Of a DNA stretch of 59,972 bases, positions 16,784 to 26,438 are shown in pieces. Position 1 is the first letter of the stretch. The number at the start of each line of letters is the position of its first letter. The notes under the pieces were generated by a model, which ran no database searches, had not been told where the DNA came from, and saw nothing but the letters and a program-made list of their open reading frames with translations. Origin of the DNA: a virus; IMG/VR virus record IMGVR_UViG_3300043219_000134, positions 1 to 59,972 of that record; one strand, written 5' to 3'. The position numbers were made by a program, and so were the translations under genes.

Positions 16784-19031
16784 CGATAAAACAACTGGAG
16801 TTGCATTAACCCAGCAGGGAAGATCGGCAGGTATCGGAGTTGAAAGACAAGATGCCGCCTTATTCCCTTTTGAGGCGTTTAGCTTTGACAACCCAAATGA
16901 AGTAGTCTCCCCCGTCCTGAGTTTAAGTGAACCTTGGGTTCTAGATGTAGGCGAGATTAGTACTAGTCAAATAACAAACTTTGGTGATGATGTAAGAACT
17001 GAGGCAGAGACTGAATTTCTTCAAGAGCAGATTGATGCTATAGAAGTTCTAGTTGACGACGGTTATACAAGTTGGTTCTATGAGGGTGTTCCTACACTTT
17101 TTAATGAGCCAGCAGTTAACTGGACAGATGATCCTACTAAGGATACTCATATAGGTGATACCTACTATGATATGCTTAATGGAAAAACATATAAGTTTGT
17201 GGAGGATACTGGAGTTTACGCTTGGGTTGAATTTGTTGATGCAGGTGTTACAGCAGCTTTACAAGCAGCATCCGAAGCACAAGATACAGCTGATGGAAAA
17301 AGGCGAGTATTCACTATTGAACCTAATGTTCCTTACGATATAGGAGACTTATGGTCTAGAGATGATGGTTCAGGACAAGCAGTATGGGTTGCTATAGTAT
17401 CTAAAACTGATGCGCAATTTTACGATTTAGCGGACTGGTCTGAGACTACCGATGCAACAAATGATGAAGCTTTAAATACTTTTGTATCAGATACCTATGA
17501 AGTATTTGTTGAATCAGTTGAAGAAGCTTTTAAAGAGACTCTTAATGGACGAGACTTCTTAAGTTATCATCTAGAGAAGATAGCTAAGGATCTACAGAAT
17601 ACAGATGCAGATCATGAGTTTAGTATGAGTCAAATTACAGTTGGTCAAGGTCAATTAGATATTAGAGTTGGCGCTGTTCCAGAAGGTTTTCAGAGTGTAA
17701 GTGAAGCTTGGATTTTTTTAGATGCTACTGTTGGAGATACTTCGGTATTAATAGGTACAGTATCAGAAGGGCTTGTTACTTTAAATGATTCTGTTTATGA
17801 TCCTACTGAAGGATTAGAGGCAACAGCTTCAGCTGTGACTACTTTAGAATCAACAGTAAATGATCCTCTAGGTGGTGTAGTAGCTAATGCTAGTCAAATA
17901 ACAGATATAAATACAACTTTGGATGATCCTATCACAGGTTACAGTGCCTTATCTTCAGCAGTTTCATCTTTAGATACAACAGTATATGATCCAATTGGTG
18001 GTGTGGTGGCTTCGGCTTCAGCTATAACTACAATTGAAACAACTGTTTATGATCCTATAGAAGGTACTGAGGCTACATACGAAGCTTATAGTATTTTAAA
18101 TACTCAGGTTCAAGATCCTGTTACAGGACTTGGAGAGGCACATGTTCAAATAGGTGTCAATGGCACCACAATAGATGGACATAATTCAGCCTTTATTAAT
18201 TTAGGGATAGATCCTGAAGGATCTTCTGTAGATATAGAAGCAGATAAGATTACTTTAGGTAGTTCAGCTAATTTAGATGATGTCTTAATAGATACTGGAA
18301 CAGAGGTTCAAATTTTAGGTACGCTTAAAGTTGGTACTAAGACGGATAATGGTAACTTTAAAGTTAAATCTGATGGTTCTGTAAAATGTACAGACATAGA
18401 AGCTATTGGTGGAACTTTTTCAGGTAATATCATAGCTTCAGGGACAATAACTGGTGGGACAATAAGTGGTGCTACTATAAGTGGTGGTTCTGTTAATGGG
18501 GCAGCTATTAATGCTTCTTACGTAACTGCTGGTGATATATATGCTGAAAAGGTAGTAGTAAATGATAGGGCAGATATACGTTTATCTTCCAGTAATGTAA
18601 GTTTAACTTGGGGTGTGACTCTTTTTGCACAACCTAGAGTAATTCAAGCAACAGTTCTACTAGGTAGTGGCGATAGCATACGTACAACTACATCATATTT
18701 ATCAGATAATCATATAGAAGCTGGGTCATATATAGAAGCTGGGTCATACATATCAGCGTCGAAAGGACATAGACTAATATCAAAAGGGCTAGGTACTAAT
18801 CCTTCTAATGGTGATATATTCGATGCTATTAATACTATTTGTGATGGGAGTGTCGCTGTTAAAGTAGCTGCATGGTTTGATAATGATGACGGTGGAGTAT
18901 ACGCAGGCATCGTTTCGTTAGATGTAGCAGGTCCTATTGGTGTTGCAAGATTTACGAGCACACTTGGTTTTAGTACATTTGGGCGTAATGATCCAAGCAC
19001 ATTGAGTGACTGGCGTGAATTGTACGCTTAG
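16776..19031 (+). CDS. Large tail fibre protein, 751 aa
   Basis: The N-terminal 250 residues resemble the stalk region of tip/host-specificity proteins (YTSWFYEGVP, THIGDTYYD). Residues about 340-465 hold five related repeats with TTV(Y/N)DP..G, then a glycine/threonine/isoleucine beta region (GTITGGTISGATISGG), then a receptor-binding-like C-terminus. It has one phage motif (16907). Likely receptor recognition on the virion tail. Confidence 0.75.
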   Translation: MSNDKTTGVALTQQGRSAGIGVERQDAALFPFEAFSFDNPNEVVSPVLSLSEPWVLDVGEISTSQITNFGDDVRTEAETEFLQEQIDAIEVLVDDGYTSWFYEGVPTLFNEPAVNWTDDPTKDTHIGDTYYDMLNGKTYKFVEDTGVYAWVEFVDAGVTAALQAASEAQDTADGKRRVFTIEPNVPYDIGDLWSRDDGSGQAVWVAIVSKTDAQFYDLADWSETTDATNDEALNTFVSDTYEVFVESVEEAFKETLNGRDFLSYHLEKIAKDLQNTDADHEFSMSQITVGQGQLDIRVGAVPEGFQSVSEAWIFLDATVGDTSVLIGTVSEGLVTLNDSVYDPTEGLEATASAVTTLESTVNDPLGGVVANASQITDINTTLDDPITGYSALSSAVSSLDTTVYDPIGGVVASASAITTIETTVYDPIEGTEATYEAYSILNTQVQDPVTGLGEAHVQIGVNGTTIDGHNSAFINLGIDPEGSSVDIEADKITLGSSANLDDVLIDTGTEVQILGTLKVGTKTDNGNFKVKSDGSVKCTDIEAIGGTFSGNIIASGTITGGTISGATISGGSVNGAAINASYVTAGDIYAEKVVVNDRADIRLSSSNVSLTWGVTLFAQPRVIQATVLLGSGDSIRTTTSYLSDNHIEAGSYIEAGSYISASKGHRLISKGLGTNPSNGDIFDAINTICDGSVAVKVAAWFDNDDGGVYAGIVSLDVAGPIGVARFTSTLGFSTFGRNDPSTLSDWRELYA

Positions 19032-19051
19032 TTAATAATTAAGGAGAAAAT

Positions 19052-19432
19052 ATGTATAATACAATGAAACCGTTATTTGCGTCTAATAGAGGCTTTTACT
19101 CGGATACAACACTCGGTACAACACTTGTAGGAGACCCTACAGTATTTCCCGACAATATATCGTTCATAACTTGGACGATCTTTATTCCTAATGGAATTAA
19201 GGCAAAACTTCAGGCGTCAACTTTTAGCCCGGACAAACTGACTACTCCAATCGACAATCTCGATGAGTACTGGGTTGACTGGGACTTAGAAGGAACACCG
19301 ATTCAAGATGGCAACGGATTCGTATCTGGCCCAATTACGGTTCAGGGAAACCTGCCCGTAGTCTCAGGTCTTCGTATAGTTCGTGAAACTGGCTCGGCTA
19401 CTCTAGTACATCTAGGGTTAAGGGGGCAGTAA
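19052..19432 (+). CDS. Putative tail-associated protein, 126 aa
   Basis: Beta-rich small protein between two fibre genes with AAGGAGAAAAT upstream. No family recognised. Context suggests a fibre tip, adhesin or chaperone. Confidence 0.6.
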   Translation: MYNTMKPLFASNRGFYSDTTLGTTLVGDPTVFPDNISFITWTIFIPNGIKAKLQASTFSPDKLTTPIDNLDEYWVDWDLEGTPIQDGNGFVSGPITVQGNLPVVSGLRIVRETGSATLVHLGLRGQ

Positions 19433-20274
19433 TGAACAATGGAATATGGAATAAAGAAAGAGGTCCAATAGGAGTAACCGGAGATACCGGACCAATCGGT
19501 CCAGATGGTCCTGTCTTCGATGGAAGTACTCCACTAGATGAATTGACTGTAAACGGTTTAACTGAATTAAACTCCGGTACAGCTAATACTACACTTGCAT
19601 TAACATCAAGCGATGCTTCTTGTTCTTTAATAATGTCTGATGATACTACAACATTAGTATCTACATTAGTAAAGACAGGTAATGCCTTATCAATAAACGG
19701 TAGTGGTGGTAATGTTTTAATAAAGTCTTTCACTGACAACGGAGACCTCCTACAAGTTGGGTCAAATACAAATAGTTCAGCTAGTCTTGGTAGAGTTGCA
19801 CTTTATGGAACTAACTTTAATGCGTATTTATCACATTATGCATATAAAGGTTCAGAAACTAATTACTCCATTAGAATGGAATCTGATGGGGATCTAAGAC
19901 TAAATGCTATAACAGGTAAAGCTGTTTCAATTACTAATAATAACTCAATTGTAGCAACATTCTCAGGTACAGATATTAGTTTATTAAAGCCTGTTACTAT
20001 AAGTGATTTCTTATCAGTAGACTATTCTTCTGTAGGAGGTACAGTAGCCCAGTTCATAAATAATGATAGTAATGGTTACGGTATCCTAGTAAAATTACCA
20101 AATAATACAACAGGTGGTCAATATATTTTAGAGGCCAGAGTAGGATCTTCTACAACTAGATTTAAAGTAGCGGCAGATGGTAACGTTTTTATGCCCGGAC
20201 TCCCTACAAGTAATCCTAACTCAGCTGGAGCATTATGGAATAGTTCTGGTACAGTTATGATAAGTGCAGGGTAG
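19432..20274 (+). CDS. Tail fibre with short collagen-like segment, 280 aa
   Basis: Residues about 11-26 form Gly-X-Y triplets (GPIGVTGDTGPIGPDGP), followed by a fibre domain rich in serine, threonine and asparagine. Collagen-like stalks are common in phage fibres. Start overlaps the previous stop and has AAGGGGGC upstream. Confidence 0.7.
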   Translation: MNNGIWNKERGPIGVTGDTGPIGPDGPVFDGSTPLDELTVNGLTELNSGTANTTLALTSSDASCSLIMSDDTTTLVSTLVKTGNALSINGSGGNVLIKSFTDNGDLLQVGSNTNSSASLGRVALYGTNFNAYLSHYAYKGSETNYSIRMESDGDLRLNAITGKAVSITNNNSIVATFSGTDISLLKPVTISDFLSVDYSSVGGTVAQFINNDSNGYGILVKLPNNTTGGQYILEARVGSSTTRFKVAADGNVFMPGLPTSNPNSAGALWNSSGTVMISAG

Positions 20275-20276
20275 AG

Positions 20277-20305
20277 TTGCTTTTTTAAGTTAAAAAGGGT
20301 ATACT
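20277..20305 (+). promoter_or_regulatory. Internal rightward promoter before lysis genes
   Basis: TTGCTT, 17 bases, TATACT just after the stop of the fibre gene and about 28 bases before the 54-aa gene. It matches the architecture of the promoter at 5468-5496 and could reinforce expression of lysis genes. Confidence 0.5.
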
Positions 20306-20332
20306 AGAATTAATTAATATAGGAGAAATATA

Positions 20333-20497
20333 ATGAAAATAACATGTGATGAAGCCGGAAAGAAGGCGATAGATTCTTTATGCGATGTTACGCTTAAGGC
20401 TGGCGGAGTAAGTAATTTAACTTTCGTAATAGAAGTATTACAATCCGCAACAGTTGAAGAAACAGTAAAAGTTAAAGAATCAGATATTAAAGAATAA
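20333..20497 (+). CDS. Small hypothetical protein, 54 aa
   Basis: Short gene with a strong AGGAGAAATATA site directly behind the promoter at 20277. The protein is soluble with a charged C-terminus rich in K, E and V. No family recognised. A phage motif (AACGGGGGAG) follows the stop at 20504. Confidence 0.65.
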   Translation: MKITCDEAGKKAIDSLCDVTLKAGGVSNLTFVIEVLQSATVEETVKVKESDIKE

Positions 20498-20549
20498 TAA
20501 TGAAACGGGGGAGAGTGGATCTTTTCCTCGACTAGCATAGGGGTACTGA

Positions 20550-20804
20550 ATGGATTCAGAGATTAGGACAGACGTAGAGATTTTGAAGAAACAAATATTT
20601 GGCAACGGCGTAAAAGGCGCTTTGACTCGAATTGAAAATCTTGAAGAGCAAATTGATAAATTGGAGATTTACATGGAGAAGTCATTTAGTGATAAGATTC
20701 AAATGGTTTTAGAAAAAATTGAAGAACGACGAAAGTTTAATGTGGGACAAGCCTTGGTTATTATAGGGCTGGTTGCTAATATCGCTGTCGGTCTGATGAG
20801 TTAG
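20550..20804 (+). CDS. XhlA-like small membrane protein, 84 aa
   Basis: N-terminal coiled coil (about 5-60) followed by one C-terminal membrane helix (about 66-83). This is the layout of XhlA-type haemolysin/holin-associated proteins, which act at the membrane during lysis. It has AGGGG upstream. The peptidase-like and holin-like genes are nearby. Confidence 0.55.
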   Translation: MDSEIRTDVEILKKQIFGNGVKGALTRIENLEEQIDKLEIYMEKSFSDKIQMVLEKIEERRKFNVGQALVIIGLVANIAVGLMS

Positions 20805-20813
20805 GAGAAAGAT

Positions 20814-21668
20814 ATGGAATATATGAACGACATAAATGGTGTCGAAACAGATAAAGATATTGGTCTTGCTATATCAATGGGTATCTTGCCCGGATATACT
20901 AAGGTCACTAAATACGGGATCAATCCAGTAGTTACTACTCTAAGTGACCCAGAGACTATGTGGGAAGCTGGCGGAACATACATTTATGATGCTTGGGGAA
21001 CAGCCCCGATTATGTATATGAGTTCTAGCTCGACTTCGGACGTAGGACAAAATATAAGAATAATAGGTTTAGACATTAACGGGTATGAAGTTACGCAGTT
21101 TGCAATAACAACTGGACAAACTAATGTAATACTAGATACTCCACTTTGGCGTGTCTATAAGATGACTAATCTTTCTGCTGAAGGTCTGAGTACTGTAGGT
21201 ACAACCTATGTTCATACGGATATTGCTCCTACAACTGGAGTTCCTTTAGCGGCCAATAATAGAGCTATAATTGTTGAAGGTAAGAATAGTACATTAATGA
21301 CTATGACTACTATACCTAGAGGTAAGGTAGGCTTTCTCATGAGAGCTGAAGCTGGTGTTCAACTAGATGGAAATAATGCGGCAGCCTTGGCTGAGTTTGC
21401 ACATCTTCATTTTGACTTGAGACCATTAGGACTAAACTTTATTACCCAGAAGGCTGTAACATGTATAGTCGGCGGTAATACAACGTATAGTGATACAAGA
21501 GTTTTTCCAGATGCAATAACAGAACTTGCAGATCTAAAGATGACAGTCGATGAAGTTTCGGCTGCAATGGGTCTTTGGGGAGCATTCGAGCTTATGCTAG
21601 TAGACGAGAAATACTTTACACTAGCCTTCCTTGAGAGTATAAACCAACCATTCCCAAGGGACGAATAA
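20814..21668 (+). CDS. Putative virion structural protein, 284 aa
   Basis: Beta-rich protein with a motif near residues 40-57 (TTLSDPETMWEAGGTY) that I associate with structural proteins of marine podoviruses and myoviruses. Probably a tail or baseplate-like decoration. AGGAGAAAG upstream. No enzymatic motif. Confidence 0.6.
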   Translation: MEYMNDINGVETDKDIGLAISMGILPGYTKVTKYGINPVVTTLSDPETMWEAGGTYIYDAWGTAPIMYMSSSSTSDVGQNIRIIGLDINGYEVTQFAITTGQTNVILDTPLWRVYKMTNLSAEGLSTVGTTYVHTDIAPTTGVPLAANNRAIIVEGKNSTLMTMTTIPRGKVGFLMRAEAGVQLDGNNAAALAEFAHLHFDLRPLGLNFITQKAVTCIVGGNTTYSDTRVFPDAITELADLKMTVDEVSAAMGLWGAFELMLVDEKYFTLAFLESINQPFPRDE

Positions 21669-21673
21669 ATATT

Positions 21674-21693
21674 CGGGGGATAAATCTCCCCCG
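21674..21693. other. Inverted-repeat hairpin incorporating the phage motif
   Basis: CGGGGGA-taaatc-TCCCCCG in the 38-bp gap before 21707. The right arm is a C-form copy of the phage-wide motif (21686) and the left arm a truncated G-form. No T-run follows on either strand, so it is not a standard terminator. Confidence 0.5.
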
Positions 21694-21706
21694 TCGGAGT
21701 TAAAAT

Positions 21707-22192
21707 ATGACAAAAAATTATATACCGCAACAAACCTCTAAGTGGTTTCCACGGCAGATACAGCGTTACGGATGTTATTTTCTATCTATTCTATGGGGTG
21801 CTACAAAATACCTCGATAAGTCTTTGAAACCAAGTGAGGTTTTACAGATTTTCGAAGAGGCTATAGAGAAAGAATATATGACATTTTCATGCTACGTTAA
21901 GAACCCTGCTAAAGTAGGAACACTTGGTTTAGAAATACTGGGATCAAATGATAGATTTTACTATGTCGGATCAGAGAGAGATGGCAAGCTAGATATATAC
22001 AATGATACACTATCTGATAGTATAAATCATACTGTTGACAATATAGAGATAATGTGGGAAGATAAGAAGGGTTCTCTTAGGAACGGATCACATTTTGTGA
22101 CACAAGACTATAATCCAGATACAAGACTTATACCGACTGGTAAGATATTCGGTCACAGATACTTTAAAATAGGAGAACCCAATGTTAAATAA
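21707..22192 (+). CDS. DUF261-like putative cysteine peptidase or endolysin, 161 aa
   Basis: The motif RYGCYFLSILW (about 20-30) with a later GSHFVTQDYN (about 127-136) resembles papain-like/C39-type folds and the DUF261 proteins known from spirochaete and phage genomes. It could be a peptidoglycan peptidase, supported by the holin-like gene overlapping its end. C23 and H129 are the candidate catalytic residues. Function is inferred. Confidence 0.5.
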   Translation: MTKNYIPQQTSKWFPRQIQRYGCYFLSILWGATKYLDKSLKPSEVLQIFEEAIEKEYMTFSCYVKNPAKVGTLGLEILGSNDRFYYVGSERDGKLDIYNDTLSDSINHTVDNIEIMWEDKKGSLRNGSHFVTQDYNPDTRLIPTGKIFGHRYFKIGEPNVK

Positions 22193-22394
22193 AGGAAACG
22201 GTTTTTTCAGTGATGCAGATGGAAACCTATCAATGGCTAGACTAACTACATTTGTATGTATGTTAGGAGGAGCTTACAATACAGCTTTCATACCTTTTTC
22301 AGATAATGCAGATGTATGTGTAACAGCAGCTTTAGCATTATTTACAATAGCAGTAGGTGGGAAGGCTATCACTAAAGTAACGGAGAGGAAATAA
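22182..22394 (+). CDS. Holin candidate, 70 aa
   Basis: Small protein with two hydrophobic segments (about 21-38 and 45-60) and a charged C-terminus (KAITKVTERK), the layout of class II holins. It overlaps the putative endolysin by 11 bases, with AGGAGAACCC as ribosome site. Confidence 0.6.
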   Translation: MLNKGNGFFSDADGNLSMARLTTFVCMLGGAYNTAFIPFSDNADVCVTAALALFTIAVGGKAITKVTERK

Positions 22395-22395
22395 T

Positions 22396-24450
22396 ATGCC
22401 TAATACAAATATACCGATTCGACCTCTTAATAAGGGTATGATTCGGAACTTGCCTTCACAGGCACTACCTAAAGGAGCAGTATTAGATTCTGGTAACTTT
22501 AATGTAACCACTAATGGTCTAAAGGCTAGAGGTGGTTTTTCACCGTTAATACAACCTCCTGAATTGGTAAGTCCACTAATCAATGAACAATTTGATTACG
22601 TTTTGGGAGATGTTCAGAATACATTTCTATTCCAACAGAATGACGGTCAGACGGAGTTACTTACATCAACTAATGAAGCCCTATATAAGGTTAAGAAGGA
22701 CGATGATATTTATGAGAGAATCTCATTCGGAGGTACACTAGATGCAGTGACTGTTTCTACGATAAATACCGACGAGATCGAGATTACACAACTAATAGGT
22801 GGAGCACCTCCAGAAGGAACTGCCTATGTAGACATGGGAAACTCTATTACAGAGCCTCTACGTCTAGGTGACTATATTAGATATGGTTCAGAATATGGAA
22901 TTATACAAGAACTAAGCGCAGATGCCACCTACTATAGAATACGTATAACTGTGGATAATCACCTACTATGGGACGGAGCTGGACCAGTTACTTTGGACTC
23001 AGAGTTGAACTTTAAAGTAGGGGATCAGTACAAGCTAGACCATGCCCAAGTTAATGGAATTGATACTAATAGTATTGTATTTACTGCTAATAGGGGATTA
23101 AGTCTAGCTGTATACGACGTATCTGGAATACTTACGCCCTATTTAATGGATAGTACTTCTAGTGTAGAGGAACAGTTTGATATAATAGTTACTGACGCGA
23201 AAGTTTCACGATGGTACAAAAACCGACTTTGGATAGCTAACACAATCGAAGACGGGGGAGTACATCGTCAAAGAGTTCGATGGAGTGATGCAACGACCTA
23301 TTTAAATCTAGCTTCGGCAAAACGATTTAGACCGGAAAACTATGTAGACTTAAATGACTCAATGGGCGAAGTATTAGCTATTTATCCAATGGGTGAACAA
23401 CTAATAGTTTATTGCAGTGATGCAGTCTATTATGGACGAGCGAGTCATTACAATAATTTACCTTATTTATTCAATAAAATTAATACACCTAACATAGGTC
23501 TTGTCGGTCAGAGTGCAGTTACACCTTGGATCGATGGACATTACTTTGTTGGGCAAGATGATATTTACTTTCTAAATGCTGCATCTAGTATGCAACCAAT
23601 AGGGAGTACAATTTTAAGTTTGACTTTGGATGTTTGCTTTAATAAGGCAGGGATTGACGTTAGACCAGATCCGGCAAATGACCGGATTGTTTTCCTGTTT
23701 CCAGAGGATACAGGAGAGAGCGATTTAAATAAGAGAAATGCCGCAGCAAAACTATATACATTTAACTATAAGACTGGTGCATGGAGCTATCTAGAAGCGT
23801 CATACGACGACACACCTACAGGAAAGGACTACAAGTACTACTTTGGGTCTATAAGCTCTTCTATGCTCTATTCTGGGCACACAGACTGGCAAGACGAGAT
23901 AGACTTGGAACCAGTTGGTTTAGATCAACCAGCGACGACTTATACTTGGGACAGGTGGAAGATAACTACTTCAACTTGGAACGGACTAAAGGATGGGCAA
24001 CTATCGGATCATACATTCCTATTTGGACTTGTATTCAGAGATCCTACCCTACCTGATGTATTAACTACAGACCTATATGTGGAGTTAAAGAACTCTGGCG
24101 CAGATGTCTTAGGTTATCAGGGCGTACTCTCCCCCGTCAGAAAGATATTCGTAAGTGCAGATTATGACTTCGATATACCGGATGACAATAAGCAGATAAA
24201 TAGATTCTCTATTAAACTGGAGAAGCACGTTATAGATAATACTTTATTTAACGCTTGGGTCTCAAACGATAGGGGTTATTCTTATAAGCCTATAGATCAG
24301 ATAATGATTCTTTCAGGTAAGGATGAGGGTAAAGTAAACTTTAGATCAAAGGGTTCGACATTTAGATTTAAGATAGAGTCGGACAATTTAAAAATAAATA
24401 CAATAAACGAATTCGTAATTAGATTATCGAAACGTGGTAAGGAGATATAA
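22396..24450 (+). CDS. Tail nozzle / tail tubular B-like protein, 684 aa
   Basis: Large beta-rich protein whose N-terminus (PLNKGMIRNLPSQALPKGA) has the layout of podovirus tail hub proteins such as T7 gp12 or P22 gp10-type propellers. It precedes the internal virion proteins, as in those phages. Phage motifs at 23251 and 24129 are encoded within it. Confidence 0.65.
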   Translation: MPNTNIPIRPLNKGMIRNLPSQALPKGAVLDSGNFNVTTNGLKARGGFSPLIQPPELVSPLINEQFDYVLGDVQNTFLFQQNDGQTELLTSTNEALYKVKKDDDIYERISFGGTLDAVTVSTINTDEIEITQLIGGAPPEGTAYVDMGNSITEPLRLGDYIRYGSEYGIIQELSADATYYRIRITVDNHLLWDGAGPVTLDSELNFKVGDQYKLDHAQVNGIDTNSIVFTANRGLSLAVYDVSGILTPYLMDSTSSVEEQFDIIVTDAKVSRWYKNRLWIANTIEDGGVHRQRVRWSDATTYLNLASAKRFRPENYVDLNDSMGEVLAIYPMGEQLIVYCSDAVYYGRASHYNNLPYLFNKINTPNIGLVGQSAVTPWIDGHYFVGQDDIYFLNAASSMQPIGSTILSLTLDVCFNKAGIDVRPDPANDRIVFLFPEDTGESDLNKRNAAAKLYTFNYKTGAWSYLEASYDDTPTGKDYKYYFGSISSSMLYSGHTDWQDEIDLEPVGLDQPATTYTWDRWKITTSTWNGLKDGQLSDHTFLFGLVFRDPTLPDVLTTDLYVELKNSGADVLGYQGVLSPVRKIFVSADYDFDIPDDNKQINRFSIKLEKHVIDNTLFNAWVSNDRGYSYKPIDQIMILSGKDEGKVNFRSKGSTFRFKIESDNLKINTINEFVIRLSKRGKEI

Positions 24451-24451
24451 A

Positions 24452-25429
24452 ATGGCAGATTCAACAGCTGGAGCAGGATTATCAGCAGGTGGAGACATAG
24501 CTGGAATACTTTCGGCATTAATGCAAATTATTGGGACACCGGAAAATAAACTTGGTGATCCTAGTGATGTTACAAATATAAATCAGGCGCAGACAGACCA
24601 GATGATTCAGCAATTGACTCAGATATTGGGTCAGTCTCAAGCGCAGACAGATCAATTTGCACAAGGTGCAGGAGCAGGTTTTGGTCAATTAGGCCAACAA
24701 GGTCAGACAGCTTTTAATCAAGGTGGTCAAGCATTTGGTCAAGGTCTTGGACAAGCACAGGGAGCAGCTAATAGATTAGGTAGTCTTCAAGGACAACTTG
24801 CGAATATGCCCGGATTTGATCCGAGTGGTGCAACAGATATCTTTCAACAGAATATACCAATCTTTCAGGACTTGGCTAATCAAGCTAGATCAGAGGCATT
24901 AAGTTCATTTGAACGACCAGCGGCAACACAAGCGTTGTTTCAGTCAGATCAGAATGTTCAAGGAGCAGCAAATCAATTTGCAGGTCTAGGTGCAGCGACT
25001 AGTGGGGCAGCAGCCTCAGCAGCAGCTCAGGGAGCAATAGCTCCACTATTAGCCTTAGACCAGCAGAGAGCAGCCTTAGGTACACAAGCATTTCAGAGTA
25101 CATTTAATCCACTACTTCAACAGGGACAGCAACTTGCGTCTCAGGAGAACCAATTTGGGTTCAATGCAGGCATTAATCAGTTACTACAACTTATTGGTGC
25201 AGCTCAAAGTCAAGGTCAATTGGGACTAGGTACAGCACAAGCTGGAGCAGGTCAACAGGCTCTTGGACAACAAGGTCAGATAGCAGGTGCAGGTGGATTA
25301 GCAGGATTAAGCTCTCTATATGCAGGATTACAAGGTGGAGCACTAAGTGGATTGGCAGGTTTAAGTCAACCAGAGTTCTTTGCACCAGCAATACAACCAG
25401 CTACCGGAATACAGGCGTGGTTACAATAA
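24452..25429 (+). CDS. Glutamine/glycine/alanine-rich internal virion protein, 325 aa
   Basis: I start at the ATG 24452 behind AAGGAGATATAAA. Low-complexity Q-, G- and A-rich sequence, with repeated GQ, AQG and QQG steps, of the kind seen in ejected internal (core) proteins of podoviruses. First of three consecutive candidates before the end of the rightward unit. Confidence 0.6.
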   Translation: MADSTAGAGLSAGGDIAGILSALMQIIGTPENKLGDPSDVTNINQAQTDQMIQQLTQILGQSQAQTDQFAQGAGAGFGQLGQQGQTAFNQGGQAFGQGLGQAQGAANRLGSLQGQLANMPGFDPSGATDIFQQNIPIFQDLANQARSEALSSFERPAATQALFQSDQNVQGAANQFAGLGAATSGAAASAAAQGAIAPLLALDQQRAALGTQAFQSTFNPLLQQGQQLASQENQFGFNAGINQLLQLIGAAQSQGQLGLGTAQAGAGQQALGQQGQIAGAGGLAGLSSLYAGLQGGALSGLAGLSQPEFFAPAIQPATGIQAWLQ

Positions 25430-25439
25430 GGGGAAAATA

Positions 25440-26426
25440 ATGGCGATATCATCACCACAAATAGTACAACCAACTAATACGGGCAGCAATGCCCTTATGC
25501 AGTTGGCTCAGATACTAGGTCAATCAGGACAATTTAAACAAAGTCAGGCATTAGATAGAGATAAATTAGCACAGCAACAAAGTCAGTTTGATATTAGTAA
25601 TAACTTGGCTAGAGAAGCAGATATCTTAAAACGAGAACAAGATGCTAAAGATCAGATTACTAAAGTTGCTCAAGCAAAATATGATAGATACTTAGATATA
25701 CCTTCAAGCAACCTTTTTCAGAATGAAGCAGCTATGGCTGACTTCTTGCAAGCTGGTATAGACGTAGGACAGTTTACAGCAGATTCAACCTTTGATGAGA
25801 TCAGAGCAGTATTATCTGATACTAAGGGTGAAACTATAGATATAAGGAAGGCTAATTTAGCGGATGATAGGTTTGCTTGGGACAAGTGGAAATGGAAGCA
25901 AGATTTTGATCTTAAACTTAACGATGCTAGTGTATCTCCAGCGGATAAAATGTTCTTAGCTCAGATGGGACGTATACAAGAAGTATTAATGAATACTCCT
26001 GCAGAAGATCGTGGAAAGATAATCCTTACTAATAAGTGGGACGAGATAGCAGACAACTTTAATGAGACAATAGCGGCAAAGAATAATTGGGAACCAATAA
26101 ATATTTCAGCAGAAGATGTTGGTGACTTTAAGTTTTGGACACCTAGATTTACATCAGAAATATCTGTAGGTACTCAAAAGGTTGTACCAAAACCTGTTCT
26201 TAGTCCGGGATTAAAAGAGCAAACTATAGAACTAGCTCTAGGCGGTGACAAAGATGCTCAGGCTAAACTAGAAGCCGCTGGTATAAATATTGATGCACAA
26301 GTTTTAGAAAGACAAAATAGAAACAAAGATAGACTAGACGAATTTGAAATTTTAAACAATAAACTAGTACCTAATACCCCAGCTCAACTTGATTTTAATC
26401 CATATTCAGCTGGTTTATCATTTTAA
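25440..26426 (+). CDS. Internal virion protein candidate, 328 aa
   Basis: Starts at ATG 25440 with AAGGGGAAAATA upstream. The N-terminal 80 residues are glutamine-rich and helical, and the rest is charged and helical. Size and order match the middle internal core protein of T7-like ejectosomes. Confidence 0.6.
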   Translation: MAISSPQIVQPTNTGSNALMQLAQILGQSGQFKQSQALDRDKLAQQQSQFDISNNLAREADILKREQDAKDQITKVAQAKYDRYLDIPSSNLFQNEAAMADFLQAGIDVGQFTADSTFDEIRAVLSDTKGETIDIRKANLADDRFAWDKWKWKQDFDLKLNDASVSPADKMFLAQMGRIQEVLMNTPAEDRGKIILTNKWDEIADNFNETIAAKNNWEPINISAEDVGDFKFWTPRFTSEISVGTQKVVPKPVLSPGLKEQTIELALGGDKDAQAKLEAAGINIDAQVLERQNRNKDRLDEFEILNNKLVPNTPAQLDFNPYSAGLSF

Positions 26427-26438
26427 AAGGAGCCTAAC

